DNA of 27,418 bases from CAYGZM01 sp964354365 (GCA_964354365.1 CAYGZM010000043.1:1-27418), one strand, 5' to 3'; shown: positions 16,612 to 25,080, counted from the first letter of the stretch. Notes: a model not told the origin generated them from the letters alone. Numbers and translations are program-made.

Positions 16612-17331
16612 TCACTCGTCGGCCAATCCTGCCATCTCAGACGCAGTTCTATTGTTTTGGCTATTGGAGCAGCATATATACGCCGCGGTACCGTAGCTGC
16701 ATTGGCGGCGGTTCTCGTCGCGGCAGGCAATATCGATCCTCACAGCGGCGGGCAGATTCTTCCTCCGGGTGAAATCCCATTCGTCAATCCATTGGCGGCC
16801 GTCAAAAAATGTCAGCTCGATGTGATCGACGTTTTCAATGAGCGGCGACCAATCTCTTTCCTCCACGAGGCCCTTTGGCGTTTGGACAAATCTTGTGCAG
16901 CTTACAAAGAGTGTGCGCGTGCTTTTGTCGAATCTGTAAGCGGCGTCGAACAGGCCGCCGGCCAGGTCCGGCTCGCCCGAGAGCGCGGATGTGGTTACCA
17001 GATGCAGAATTTCGCCGTTAGGAGCATTCGGGCCGCCTTTGAAATAGTTGACGGGACTTTGAAGGAGAGCTGCTGTTTTCGGCAGGGCCGCCTTGGTCGG
17101 GTCGGCGGAATCTGTAGGCGCGCCGCCATAGCAGCAGCGAATCTGGCGGGCCATCTGCTGCAATACCGAGCGGGCCTGATCACAGAGGGTCATACGGGCC
17201 TTGTAGGCTTCGGCTGATTTCGACGTCGCCGAGTAGCTGCCATAGACCATAGAGACAATCGTGACGACCATCGCCACAGCTACGAGCATCTCAATCAAGG
17301 TGAATCCGGTTTTGTCGGCTTTGTGCGTCAT
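16612..17331 (-). CDS. gspJ: Type II secretion minor pseudopilin J
   Basis: A 239-aa minor pseudopilin of the tip complex. The leader MTHKADKTG is cut before FTLIEMLVAVAMVVTIVSM, a textbook N-methylation motif with Glu at +5 and a membrane helix. The rest is beta-rich and ends in a segment typical of GspJ (WSPLIENVDHIELTFFDG), in which the last third evaluates to the PulJ-type fold. Its ATG overlaps the gspI stop (ATGA), so translation is probably coupled, and gspK follows. Length is normal to slightly long. The distinction from other minor pseudopilins rests on size and on its place between gspI and gspK. Confidence 0.88.
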   Translation of the reverse strand: MTHKADKTGFTLIEMLVAVAMVVTIVSMVYGSYSATSKSAEAYKARMTLCDQARSVLQQMARQIRCCYGGAPTDSADPTKAALPKTAALLQSPVNYFKGGPNAPNGEILHLVTTSALSGEPDLAGGLFDAAYRFDKSTRTLFVSCTRFVQTPKGLVEERDWSPLIENVDHIELTFFDGRQWIDEWDFTRRKNLPAAVRIDIACRDENRRQCSYGTAAYICCSNSQNNRTASEMAGLADE

Positions 17332-17759
17332 TGCAGTTTCCTGTCGGCAACACAGGTTGACATTTGCAGATGTTTGCGACGGATGCCCTGCTTCCAGGTG
17401 ACATCAACGGATATTTTTCTTAATCCGGCGACCTCGGCCTGCGCCAACTCGGGCAATTGCATGTCACTAACCTCGGTTCGCCAGCGGAAATCCGCCATGT
17501 CGTATTCGGCGGCGCCGGAATCGATCCCCACTTGGGGATAACCGAGGGCCATGGTCTCGGAGATTTTTTCCTGGGCGAGGAATACGGCCTGGGCAGTCAT
17601 TTGAGCGGCGTCCGCCATGCCGATGCTGACCAGGTGGAGCTTAAGCAGGCCCAAGAGGGAAATTGAGACTATGGCAAGGGCGGCAAGGACCTCGATAAAG
17701 GTAAATGCGCCGATCCCGGTCGTCTGTTCGGTTACTTTATGTCCATTGGTCCGAGACAT
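17328..17759 (-). CDS. gspI: Type II secretion minor pseudopilin I
   Basis: A 143-aa minor pseudopilin that nucleates the pseudopilus tip. The helix FTFIEVLAALAIVSISLLGLL with Glu at +5 is typical, and an AQEKISETMALGYP stretch matches the AenkL/E region of GspI proteins. The leader is unusual: 18 residues, with alanine rather than glycine just before the cleavage point (GIGA/FTF). The start at 17759 is one base after the gspG stop; longer in-frame starts to 17825 would lie inside gspG. There is no separate gspH gene between gspG and gspI. Assignment as I, not H, rests on size, the AQ..E motif and gene order. Confidence 0.85.
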   Translation of the reverse strand: MSRTNGHKVTEQTTGIGAFTFIEVLAALAIVSISLLGLLKLHLVSIGMADAAQMTAQAVFLAQEKISETMALGYPQVGIDSGAAEYDMADFRWRTEVSDMQLPELAQAEVAGLRKISVDVTWKQGIRRKHLQMSTCVADRKLQ

Positions 17760-17760
17760 A

Positions 17761-18210
17761 TTATCCCAGCTCATCGAGGTTCCAGCCTTCGACATCCGCA
17801 TCATCCTTCGCGCCGCCATCCTCACCGTCCTTGCCGTAGGATTCCAAATCGTAGTCCCTGCTGTGCAGGCCCGGCGAGATGTAGATATACGGCTTGCCCC
17901 ACGGGTCTATGGGGGCTTTATCGAGGTAGCCATCGCTGTTGTAGCCTTTTATACCCGGGTCCGAGACAAGGGCCTGCAGACCTTCGGAGGTTGTGGGGAA
18001 CCGGCCGGTGTCGGTCTTGAACAGGGCCAGTGCGGATTCGATGTTGCGAATGTCAACCTTGGCCTTCATTCTTCGCGCCTGTTCGGGGCGGTTCAACATT
18101 CGCGGCATAATCACCGTCGCCAAAAGACCCAGGATCACGACCACGATCATAAGCTCAATCAGAGTGAAACCGTTACGCAGTTGACGGCGATATTTGTTTA
18201 TGTGGTTCAT
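17761..18210 (-). CDS. gspG: Type II secretion major pseudopilin G
   Basis: The main subunit of the pseudopilus piston. At 149 aa it has the normal length. The leader MNHINKYRRQLRNG is cut before FTLIELMIVVVILGLLATV, with Glu at +5. The remainder shows the highly conserved GspG features: ARRMKAKVDIRNIESALALF, the TGRFPTTSEGLQALV loop, DPWGKPYIY, and the C-terminal calcium-binding loop around YDLESYGKDGEDGG and DADV. It starts 16 bases after gspF and is followed immediately by gspI. Strong family match. Confidence 0.96.
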   Translation of the reverse strand: MNHINKYRRQLRNGFTLIELMIVVVILGLLATVIMPRMLNRPEQARRMKAKVDIRNIESALALFKTDTGRFPTTSEGLQALVSDPGIKGYNSDGYLDKAPIDPWGKPYIYISPGLHSRDYDLESYGKDGEDGGAKDDADVEGWNLDELG

Positions 18211-18226
18211 CTTCTTAGATACTCCT

Positions 18227-19459
18227 CTAAATGACCTGATTTATATCGAATATGGGCAGCAAGACGGCCAACACTATGAAGCCAATGACGGCCCCCATAA
18301 ACAGAAGGATTGCCGGCTCAAGCAGCGAGGTGAGCGTCCGTGAGGTCAGCTCAACCTCGTCATCGTACATATCAGCGATATCCATCAGACCTTCTTCTAT
18401 GCTGCCGCTGATCTGGCCGGTCGCAATTATGTGAACGACGATGGGCGGAAAAAGCGATGTTCTCTTTATTGCCTCTGCGATGTTGTCTCCCTTGCCGACC
18501 CAATCCTTCACGGAATTCAGGGCGTCGGCAATGAAGCGATTCTGAACGACGCCCTTCACTATTTCGAGGGCTTGAAGTATCGGGATGCCGCTCGCAAGAA
18601 GCACGCCGAGGGTTCTCGCCAAACGGGCTATTTCCAATTTAAGGAAGAGCTTGCCGAATAGCGGCAGCTTCAGTTTGGAGCGGTCCCAGGTAATCCTGCC
18701 TTCTTTGGTTTTGAGCCAGGCGGCGATTGCAAAGAAAGTGACGCAGATTACCGCGGGAAACAGCAACCAATATGTTTTCATAAAAGAGCAGATCGAGATC
18801 AGCAGGCTTGTGGGCCAGGGAAGCCGGCGATCCATTTCAAGAAATATGCGGGTAATGCTCGGCACGACGAAAGACAAGAGGAATACTACCACGCCAACTG
18901 CCACAACCGCCATCATCAGGGGATAGGCGATGACGGATTGGATTTTGCCTGCGAGGCGGACCCGCTTTTCGAGCATTTCGGCCAATCTCAAGAGGACGTC
19001 TTCGAGGGCGCCGCTTGCCTGGCCGGCAGCTACCATATTGATAAATACACTGGAAAAAACATCCGGATACCTGGCAAGTGCGTCGGAAAGTGTGCTGCCG
19101 GCATTGACATCGTCGCGGACTTGCGCGATTACCTGCGCAAGGGGATTGGTCTGCGAACCAAGACGCAGCATTCTGAGCCTGGAACGCGGCTCGGTGGAAG
19201 ACGGGCGAGCGTCGCCGCAAGGGGCCCCGGGGGCCTGCAACTGTTCGACCAGGGCCGAAAGGGCAGGCACAAGCGGCATACCGGCGCGCAGCAGCGTGGC
19301 CAACTGTCGCGTTGTTCTGCAGAGGTCCTTGGCGTCGATCCTTGCCAGAACGTCCCTCGCTGGCATCTTCTGCGGCTGGACAGAGCGACCGTCGCTCCCG
19401 GGCGTCGCAGATGCCGCAACCGGCTCTTCGACAAGCACGTTATATTCAGCTACCGGCAT
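18227..19459 (-). CDS. gspF: Type II secretion inner-membrane platform protein F
   Basis: A 410-aa polytopic inner-membrane protein at the centre of the assembly platform, which transmits ATPase motion to the pseudopilus. Two copies of the GspF domain are seen: residues 45-200, then 265-390, each with the LLRAGMPLVPAL / LLASGIPILQALE helix and an AGQASGALEDVL / TGQISGSIEEGL helix. Membrane segments lie at about 180-200, 228-250 and 380-402. A proline- and arginine-rich insert of about 30 residues (74-104) interrupts the first domain, and the N-terminal beta hairpin (MPVAEYNVLVEEP) is shorter than usual. The start overlaps the end of gspE by 14 bases. Confidence 0.94.
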   Translation of the reverse strand: MPVAEYNVLVEEPVAASATPGSDGRSVQPQKMPARDVLARIDAKDLCRTTRQLATLLRAGMPLVPALSALVEQLQAPGAPCGDARPSSTEPRSRLRMLRLGSQTNPLAQVIAQVRDDVNAGSTLSDALARYPDVFSSVFINMVAAGQASGALEDVLLRLAEMLEKRVRLAGKIQSVIAYPLMMAVVAVGVVVFLLSFVVPSITRIFLEMDRRLPWPTSLLISICSFMKTYWLLFPAVICVTFFAIAAWLKTKEGRITWDRSKLKLPLFGKLFLKLEIARLARTLGVLLASGIPILQALEIVKGVVQNRFIADALNSVKDWVGKGDNIAEAIKRTSLFPPIVVHIIATGQISGSIEEGLMDIADMYDDEVELTSRTLTSLLEPAILLFMGAVIGFIVLAVLLPIFDINQVI

Positions 19460-21161
19460 GTTCGGTCGCCTCTAAATCTGTGTGCACGCTGTCCTGTGTA
19501 ACCCTGCAAACCTCTTCGAGGGTGGTTTCACCGGCCAGAGCCTTGCGCAAGCCATCGTCTCTTAGAGTTCCCATACCCTTTTCAACAGCGGCCTGCTTTA
19601 TGGTATGTGCGGCGCAGCGTTTGGTTATCATTTCCTTTATATCGTCATCCACAATGAGAAGCTCAAATATCCCGGTTCTTCCGAGATAGCCGGTCTGGAT
19701 GCAGTCTTCACAGCCCATTCCCTTATAGAGCTGGCCCCGGACCAGTGAGGCGCTTCGGCTTTGGCCGGCGATGGAAATCGTATGTTCCTGCGCTCCGACG
19801 GGCACTCTGCAATTCGGACAGATGACGCGTATCAGCCTCTGGGCCATAACCGCCACTACGGACGATGAGATCAAATATGGTTCGATGCCCATATCCACCA
19901 GGCGGGTAACGGCGGAGGCGGAATCGTTTGTGTGCAGAGTGCTCAGGACCAGATGGCCCGTGAGCGAGGCCTGGATTGCGATCTCGGCGGTTTCGAGGTC
20001 ACGAATCTCTCCTATCATAATAACATCGGGGTCCTGGCGGAGAATGTGGCGCAGGCAATTTGCAAAGGTGAGATTTATCTTAGGCTTTACCTGCATTTGT
20101 CCGATGCCGGGAATCTGATACTCGATCGGGTCTTCGACGGTAAGTATGTTTCGCTCTTCGCAGTTGAGCTCATTGAGTGCGGCGTAGAGCGTTGTCGTCT
20201 TGCCGCTGCCTGTCGGGCCGGTGAGCAGGATTATGCCATGGGGCATAGCAATCAGGCGGAGAAAACTGTTGAGCACCTCGTCGCTGAAGCCAGCCTGTTT
20301 CAACGTGAGCCGGCCCCGGCTCTTATCGAGGAGCCTGAGCATTATCCTCTCGCCGCCGAGCGTGGGGATAACGGAGACTCGAATATCGACGAGGTCGTGT
20401 CCGATTTTGATCCTGCTCTGGCCGTCCTGGGGCAGTCTGCGCTCGGCAATGTTGAGGTTGGCCATAATTTTCAGCCTGGAGAGGAGAGCCGGGATTTGCT
20501 GCTTCGGCAGAGTGGCGACATCGTGCAGGACCCCATCGACTCTGAAGCGGACGCGCGCCTCATTTTCATAAGGCTCAATGTGGATATCGCTGGCCCGGCT
20601 GTGCACCGCCTGGAAGAAGATTCTATTGACGAGCTTTATTGCGGGCGCCTTGTCGGCAATGCTGAGCAGGTCCTCGGCGCGTGTCTGGATGGACGAACCG
20701 TCAATATCAGTTCCGGGAGCGGGTGGATTCGGTGCGTCGGGCCCCAGGTCCCGTGGGGGGCTGGCATTTTCGCCGCCGATGGCCGTAGTCTGGTAGTAAC
20801 ATCGGCTTATAGCTTTTTCTATCTCAGAGGCTGGACAAACGACCCGAATGCAAGGCCGGTTAAGAACACTCACAATTGCATCATAAGCTTCAACGTTGAG
20901 CGGCTCGGCCAGGGCAACGGCAAGCAGTCCGTCTTCCAGGACGATCGGGATAGCGCATTGGCTTTTGAGGAATTCGAGCGGGAGTCTCCTGACCAGGTCG
21001 GGATTCAACTGTTCGGCAGAGATAGACTCGATGCAGCGGTCGGGCTGGAGCAGGTCCCGCAGATCGGGAGCATCGTTCTGGAATTGCTCCGGCGGCGCCG
21101 TTTGCGAGGGCTCCGCAAGATGGGAGGCCCCCGCTATTTGTCCCTGCCCGTTCGTATCCAC
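19446..21161 (-). CDS. gspE: Type II secretion ATPase E
   Basis: The cytoplasmic hexameric ATPase powering pseudopilus assembly, 571 aa. The N-terminal GspE domain spans about 50-125, followed by a proline-rich linker (132-155) and the catalytic core. The core has Walker A GPTGSGKT (315-322), Asp box TVEDPIEY (341-348), Walker B DVIMIGEIRD (379-388) and His box HLVLSTLHTND (403-413). A four-cysteine zinc site is at C448, C451, C484 and C487. The start codon is GTG; AGGAGG seven bases upstream supports it. A 113-base gap with a long inverted repeat separates it from gspD, the largest break within the operon. Confidence 0.96.
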   Translation of the reverse strand: MDTNGQGQIAGASHLAEPSQTAPPEQFQNDAPDLRDLLQPDRCIESISAEQLNPDLVRRLPLEFLKSQCAIPIVLEDGLLAVALAEPLNVEAYDAIVSVLNRPCIRVVCPASEIEKAISRCYYQTTAIGGENASPPRDLGPDAPNPPAPGTDIDGSSIQTRAEDLLSIADKAPAIKLVNRIFFQAVHSRASDIHIEPYENEARVRFRVDGVLHDVATLPKQQIPALLSRLKIMANLNIAERRLPQDGQSRIKIGHDLVDIRVSVIPTLGGERIMLRLLDKSRGRLTLKQAGFSDEVLNSFLRLIAMPHGIILLTGPTGSGKTTTLYAALNELNCEERNILTVEDPIEYQIPGIGQMQVKPKINLTFANCLRHILRQDPDVIMIGEIRDLETAEIAIQASLTGHLVLSTLHTNDSASAVTRLVDMGIEPYLISSSVVAVMAQRLIRVICPNCRVPVGAQEHTISIAGQSRSASLVRGQLYKGMGCEDCIQTGYLGRTGIFELLIVDDDIKEMITKRCAAHTIKQAAVEKGMGTLRDDGLRKALAGETTLEEVCRVTQDSVHTDLEATEHAGS

Positions 21162-21183
21162 CGGTTAACCTCCTTTATGAGTT

Positions 21184-21252
21184 CTGCAAAATTGCAGGTA
21201 ATCAACGAACGATTTTTTCTTTTCTAAGCAGGCCTAACCTGCAATTTTGCAG
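21184..21252. promoter_or_regulatory. 16-bp perfect inverted repeat between gspD and gspE
   Basis: CTGCAAAATTGCAGGT (21184-21199) and its exact reverse complement ACCTGCAATTTTGCAG (21237-21252) flank 37 bases. Each arm is itself nearly palindromic. In the gspD-gspE transcript this can fold into a strong stem ending about 23 bases before the gspE GTG. As DNA it resembles a pair of operator sites. There is no clear T-run, so a classic terminator is not supported. It could set gspE levels or be a mobile palindrome; the sequence alone cannot decide. Confidence 0.6.
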
Positions 21253-21274
21253 GAGCCTTTCGGTAAAGAGCCGA

Positions 21275-23554
21275 TTAATCGTCATTTTCCCGGCCGGTGC
21301 TCTGGTCAAAACCTTCCAGCGCAGGCTCCATTTCTTTTCGTTTTTTCTCAGTGACCTGGTCCAGGTCCTGCTGACTGCCCAGTTTGTACGGAGTTATGAA
21401 GAGCAGCAGATTTGTCTTCTGCAATTTGTCCTTCCGGAACCTGAACAGCGCGCCGAGCACAGGCACGTCGCCAAGCAGCGGTATCTTCTTCTTGACGGTG
21501 ACCACGTCATCGCGAATAAGCCCGCCAATAACAGCAGTCGAGCCGCTATCCATCGAAATCACGGTTTGAGCCTCGCGTTTGGCGGTTGCGGGCGTGTCGG
21601 ATGAAGTTGTCGTGACATCCTCGATGAGCTTCGTGAACTCGGTGTTGACGTCAAGCCTGATTAGCCCGCCCTGGCTGATATGCGGCGTTATATCGAGGCT
21701 GATGCCCACGTCCTTGTATTCATACGTCTTTATGACGGTGGGGGTAATGAAATCCGTGGTCTCGGTGATCCTTGATTCCATAACGAAAGGTCTGTTTTCG
21801 CCGACAACAATCCTTGCTTTCTGATGGTTTGAGGTCAGAATGTGGGGAGTGGAAAGAATATTGACGCCGGAGACTTTCTCCAGGGCGTGCAGTATCGTGC
21901 CGACTCTGCGATCCGTGCCGGCCCCTCGCCAGGCGCCAAGGGCCAGCCCCTCGAGAGTGCCGCTGGCAAAACCCACTCTCGGCCCGAATCCTGTTGCCCC
22001 GAAGAATCGAACACTTTCATCGACAGACTTATCAAGTGTGGCCCAGTCAATGCCTATTTCCTTGAGGCTATCTTCGCTCACCTCTATAATCTGCATCTCA
22101 ACGAGCACCTGCTCGCGCACGACATCGAGCTTGTCTATGATCTCGGCGATGACCTCGAAGTCTTGCGCGGCGGCGGCGACAATGATGGCGTTTGTGCCCT
22201 CATCGGCGGTCGCCTGCACGGGCTGGGCGGCATCGAGCGTGCCCGAGATTTTCAAATTGGTCAGAGCAGCGGTAAGCGATTGAGCAACTTCCTTTGCCTG
22301 GGCATTCTGGAGGTAAACGACGTGGACGTTGTTTGTGCCAATGGGCCTTTGGACATCAAGCTGCTCGGCCAAGGTGCGGATTGTCTCTGTGTCCTGCGCG
22401 TTGGCCACAACGATAAGAGAGTTCGTCCTCGTATCAGGGAGGACCTTCATATCCGTATCGGTTTGCGGGATGCTTCGAGTGCGTGCGGTCTGCGGGGGAG
22501 TTGTGGCGCTTTTCTGCATTATGCGGGTAATTTGCTCGCTCAGAACGTCGGCGGATGCGTACTTGAGTGGAATTACCGTGACATTTTCCTTCGAGCCGGT
22601 CACGTCGAGCCTCTGAATAATTGTGGCGAGATAATGTATGTTCGAAGATGTATCGGTAATGACAATCGAATTTGTTCTGGTGTATGTGGACATCTGCGAG
22701 TCACTGGCCAGGAAAGGCTGAATGATCCGGCTGACCTCATCAGCATTGGCATAAACAAGCGGCATAATCTGGGTGACGACAGAATCGGTTTTGGGGATCT
22801 GCGTGGGATCGCTGCCGATGCAGACCTGCAAGCTGCGTTTTGCGGCCTGAGCCTTTGAGACAACCTTCACGAGGTCCGCTGCCGGGACGGCGGCATATCC
22901 CTGGACATCGAGGATCGATTCCAAAACGGAATAGAGGTCGCCCAGGCGTATCTTGGTAGGCGACATAACGGTAACGGGGCCGGTGACGCTTTTGTCCACG
23001 ACAAAATTGATGCCGGTTATGTCGCCGATGGTCTTGAGGACGGTGCGAATATCGACCTGGTCGAAATTTATGGATATAAGCTCATCGGCCATTCCAGGCT
23101 CATTCAGGACAGGTATATTAACCGGCGTATGCGAGGATACCGGCTCCGGCACACCACTGACTCTCTGCGACGCGCCCAGGGCCGGACCCGAAGAAATCGT
23201 AGCCCCGCCTGAAGGTGAAGAATTCGTCTTTTGAGCCATGCCGACATTTGGCTGATATGCGGTATTCGCCGATGTCCGGGACGCCGAAAAAGCCGAAGGA
23301 GAGACTTCCTCGATCTTAGCGGTCAGATTTGCACCGGCGATGCTTGGCCGCTCAATTTGACCCCGCGCAACATCCGTAGGATGCAGGCTTTCGGCCGATT
23401 GTGCGAGGGGCTTATTCAGCGAATGCCCCATCCGTGATTCGCGATTCGACTTGCAGCCCGCAGAAATTGCACAAGCAAGAGAGATAAGGCACAAGAGGCT
23501 TCCCGGCACACCGAGCACGCTTCTTTGACTTGTTATATGACTAATTAACAACAT
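21275..23554 (-). CDS. gspD: Type II secretion outer-membrane secretin D
   Basis: Forms the outer-membrane channel. The 759-aa precursor starts with a hydrophobic signal ending in a lipobox-like ISAGC (C34), so it may be a lipoprotein. A long disordered Ser/Pro region (35-150) follows, then domain N0 (158-230), N1 (256-320), N2 (325-400), N3 (408-478) and the C-terminal secretin barrel (480-725). The secretin signature VPVLGALFRFRKDKLQKTN lies at 697-715, followed by LLLFITPYKL. The unusually long linker before N0 is the main oddity. The ATG has only a distant GAGGA upstream (about 13-14 bases), so the exact start is less certain than the identity. It lies 35 bases after gspC. Confidence 0.95.
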   Translation of the reverse strand: MLLISHITSQRSVLGVPGSLLCLISLACAISAGCKSNRESRMGHSLNKPLAQSAESLHPTDVARGQIERPSIAGANLTAKIEEVSPSAFSASRTSANTAYQPNVGMAQKTNSSPSGGATISSGPALGASQRVSGVPEPVSSHTPVNIPVLNEPGMADELISINFDQVDIRTVLKTIGDITGINFVVDKSVTGPVTVMSPTKIRLGDLYSVLESILDVQGYAAVPAADLVKVVSKAQAAKRSLQVCIGSDPTQIPKTDSVVTQIMPLVYANADEVSRIIQPFLASDSQMSTYTRTNSIVITDTSSNIHYLATIIQRLDVTGSKENVTVIPLKYASADVLSEQITRIMQKSATTPPQTARTRSIPQTDTDMKVLPDTRTNSLIVVANAQDTETIRTLAEQLDVQRPIGTNNVHVVYLQNAQAKEVAQSLTAALTNLKISGTLDAAQPVQATADEGTNAIIVAAAAQDFEVIAEIIDKLDVVREQVLVEMQIIEVSEDSLKEIGIDWATLDKSVDESVRFFGATGFGPRVGFASGTLEGLALGAWRGAGTDRRVGTILHALEKVSGVNILSTPHILTSNHQKARIVVGENRPFVMESRITETTDFITPTVIKTYEYKDVGISLDITPHISQGGLIRLDVNTEFTKLIEDVTTTSSDTPATAKREAQTVISMDSGSTAVIGGLIRDDVVTVKKKIPLLGDVPVLGALFRFRKDKLQKTNLLLFITPYKLGSQQDLDQVTEKKRKEMEPALEGFDQSTGRENDD

Positions 23555-23589
23555 GTATTTTACCCGACTTCCTCTGAATGTTCAGTACC

Positions 23590-24489
23590 TCACTGCAAAT
23601 CAAACGTAAGCTCCTTTGTTTCATCGCCCCGTGACAGCTCGAGATTTACAGCCGGCTGTGATTTTGCCTTCTGGAAGACCTGGAAGGCCTTCTGGAGACT
23701 GGTCAACTGCTGCCCGTTCACCAGACGAATTATGTCCCCATTCTTGAGGCCGAGAGCTTCTGCGACAGGGACATCCTCCAGGCCGGTGATCTTGAGCCCC
23801 TCAACCTTCCCGTTTACGGTATATGGCTCTATAACCGCCTTGCTCAATACATCCTCGATGTATCCGATTCTCGATGTGTTCACAGCGGCAGGCTGCTCAG
23901 ATATCCGCGTTGCCGGCAGATATGGAGCGGGTTTGACGCCGCCGGGGGCATCGTTGGCGCTTTTTGCGGCATTCACAGGCGGGCCGGCCTCGGCGGTCTT
24001 GAGGCTCAACGTTTTTCTGCGCCCGTCGTGGATGAGAATAACTACATTATCCTCAACACTCTGGATATAGGCGCCTGCCACTGCCTGGCCGGGTCTGTAC
24101 AGGTCAACTGCCTTTGTTTGTGTGTTTCTGATGATGGCGCGAGAGAACGGCGGACTTCCGGAGACCGTGCCGACCAATTCCAGGCCCAGCTCCTGGCCGG
24201 CTGATGGCAAAACGCCGGAGTCGGCCCGGCCCGGCTCGGATTGCATCTGGTTCGGTGGCTTCCCGGCGCCGCCGAATATGCTTCGGCCTACGATAACCGA
24301 CCAGTCCTTAGCCGAGTCTTGTGCCGAATGCGGCATCTCAACCGCGCTGCCGTTCTCGGTGCCGACCGCAGAAGCCGGTGTGAAGACCTCTGTGGAATTA
24401 CGCGACACCAGCAGCAAGGTGGTAACAATATAGCCCAGAATCAGCACGAGAGCTAACTTACTTATGGACAAGAGCTTACGAGCGTACAA
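23590..24489 (-). CDS. gspC: Type II secretion protein C with PDZ domain
   Basis: A 299-aa inner-membrane protein that joins the inner-membrane platform to the secretin. One membrane segment spans 11-29, a flexible region follows, then the homology region (about 100-163, LGLELVGTVSGSPPFSRAII then GDRRK-like GRRKTLSL), a second linker, and a C-terminal PDZ domain (about 215-299) with ALGLKNGDIIRLVNGQQL. These are the standard GspC parts in order. The start is TTG at 24489 with AAAGGTG just upstream; no better start precedes the membrane helix. It is the first gene of the gsp operon, so the operon promoter should lie between here and about 24720, but no good match was seen. Confidence 0.9.
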   Translation of the reverse strand: MYARKLLSISKLALVLILGYIVTTLLLVSRNSTEVFTPASAVGTENGSAVEMPHSAQDSAKDWSVIVGRSIFGGAGKPPNQMQSEPGRADSGVLPSAGQELGLELVGTVSGSPPFSRAIIRNTQTKAVDLYRPGQAVAGAYIQSVEDNVVILIHDGRRKTLSLKTAEAGPPVNAAKSANDAPGGVKPAPYLPATRISEQPAAVNTSRIGYIEDVLSKAVIEPYTVNGKVEGLKITGLEDVPVAEALGLKNGDIIRLVNGQQLTSLQKAFQVFQKAKSQPAVNLELSRGDETKELTFDLQ

Positions 24490-24723
24490 GTTTTCACCTT
24501 TCTTTGTAGAGGCATAGTTTCTTCATACTAAAAATTATCGTCCGGTTACACTGGCCACTTAACCAGACGCCTGCGATTTGCCCAATGTATTGATACCGCC
24601 GTCAGCCTGTTGACTGTGCTTTGCCGGGCGACCGTGTTCTGTGGGGATTTTCTCGGACGGTCCCAGAAGAACAGGGCGTTGAAAGAGAAGCTCAACTTCT
24701 TTCGGAAATACTTTCAATTTCAC
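24490..24723. other. Intergenic region upstream of gspC
   Basis: No convincing gene. A minus-strand open frame here lacks a ribosome-binding site and recognisable features. An imperfect dyad, GGTTA (24544-24548) and TAACC (24560-24564) around TGGCCA, lies about 55-75 bases before gspC and a TAGTAT on the minus strand (24525-24530) could be a -10 box, but no good -35 box accompanies it. A weak hairpin with GAAG/CTTC arms lies near 24690. Confidence 0.3.
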
Positions 24724-24752
24724 TTGACAGCGTGTCCCAATATGTTGAATAT
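24724..24752 (+). promoter_or_regulatory. Candidate plus-strand promoter
   Basis: TTGACA (24724-24729) is a perfect -35 box. With a 17-base spacer the -10 is GAATAT (24747-24752), a poor match. Transcription would start near 24759, exactly where the base-paired leader begins, which is the best argument for it. Confidence 0.4.
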
Positions 24753-24754
24753 GG

Positions 24755-24863
24755 GGGCACCGTGTGACTCCGAAAGGAGGAGGCCATCTTCGGTACACCG
24801 TGGGAGGGTGGCCAACGTGCTGCGTGCATAGCAACAAAGGAGTGCTCCATAAGGAGACGCTGA
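24755..24863 (+). ncRNA. Structured 5' leader, unidentified
   Basis: Several nested stems follow the candidate promoter. CTCC/GGAG closes a GAAA tetraloop (24768-24779). GGCCA (24782-24786) pairs with TGGCC (24809-24813), enclosing CGG/CCG around TACA (24791-24800) and a purine-rich strand GGGAGGG. A further GGAG/CTCC lies near 24839-24848. The leader ends in AAGGAG and the ATG at 24864. I compared it by eye with riboswitch consensus motifs I remember (c-di-GMP, cobalamin, glutamine, ZTP, THF, guanidine) and found no match. A regulatory leader is plausible but folding by eye is weak evidence. Confidence 0.4.
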
Positions 24864-24950
24864 ATGTTTGCAGGGGAAAAATGCGGACGCTTGGCGCTTG
24901 CACTGTCACTCGCTGTGGTGATTGTGGCAAACGGGACATCTGCCGTCTGA
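24864..24950 (+). pseudogene. Signal-peptide-only ORF, probable truncated gene
   Basis: A 28-codon frame with AAGGAG seven bases upstream encodes basic residues followed by a hydrophobic core (LALALSLAVVIVA) and a small-residue end (NGTSAV), then TGA. This is a complete-looking Sec signal peptide with nothing behind it. The same frame stays open after the TGA for 72 more codons (to 25169), but that part overlaps the next small ORF in another frame and resembles no family I know. Either the gene has lost its body, or the peptide is a leader product. Its function is not known. Confidence 0.45.
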
Positions 24951-25005
24951 AAAGACTACTTTTTCCAAGATCGTTGGTTTTTGTGTTTCGTTATTGATTA
25001 CAGCA

Positions 25006-25056
25006 CAGGGCAAGTAGAAAGAGCATCGCACGGATGTGATCTCTTTCTGCCCCCTG
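25006..25056 (+). promoter_or_regulatory. Strong two-part stem before a small ORF
   Basis: GAAAGAG (25017-25023) pairs perfectly with CTCTTTC (25041-25047), extended inward by ATC/GAT with one bulged C. Outside it, CAGGGCA (25006-25012) pairs with TGCCCCCTG (25048-25056) with one or two extra bases. No T-run follows, so it is more likely a leader structure for the ORF at 25081 than a terminator. Confidence 0.45.
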
Positions 25057-25080
25057 GGCATTACCCGACGGAGCGGGAGT

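Noticed and set aside
15734..16696. 320-codon plus-strand open frame over gspK and gspJ
   Set aside because: Antisense to two pseudopilin genes with textbook leaders.
19932..21227. 431-codon plus-strand open frame over gspE
   Set aside because: It lies antisense to a gene with all ATPase motifs, has no ribosome-binding site or recognisable domain, and long antisense frames are expected in GC-rich coding DNA.
21184..21252. Rho-independent terminator between gspD and gspE
   Set aside because: The stem is strong but the loop is 37 bases and no T-run follows the distal arm on the minus strand.
21842..22858. 338-codon plus-strand open frame over gspD
   Set aside because: Antisense to the secretin, whose domains N1 to the barrel are clear in the other strand; the composition is that of a codon mirror image.
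24755..24863. Known riboswitch class
   Set aside because: I compared the leader by eye with c-di-GMP, cobalamin, glutamine, ZTP, THF and guanidine consensus elements; none fits, so it is left unnamed.
24559..24939. 126-codon minus-strand frame upstream of gspC
   Set aside because: It overlaps the structured leader and signal-peptide ORF on the other strand, has no recognisable features and no ribosome-binding site.
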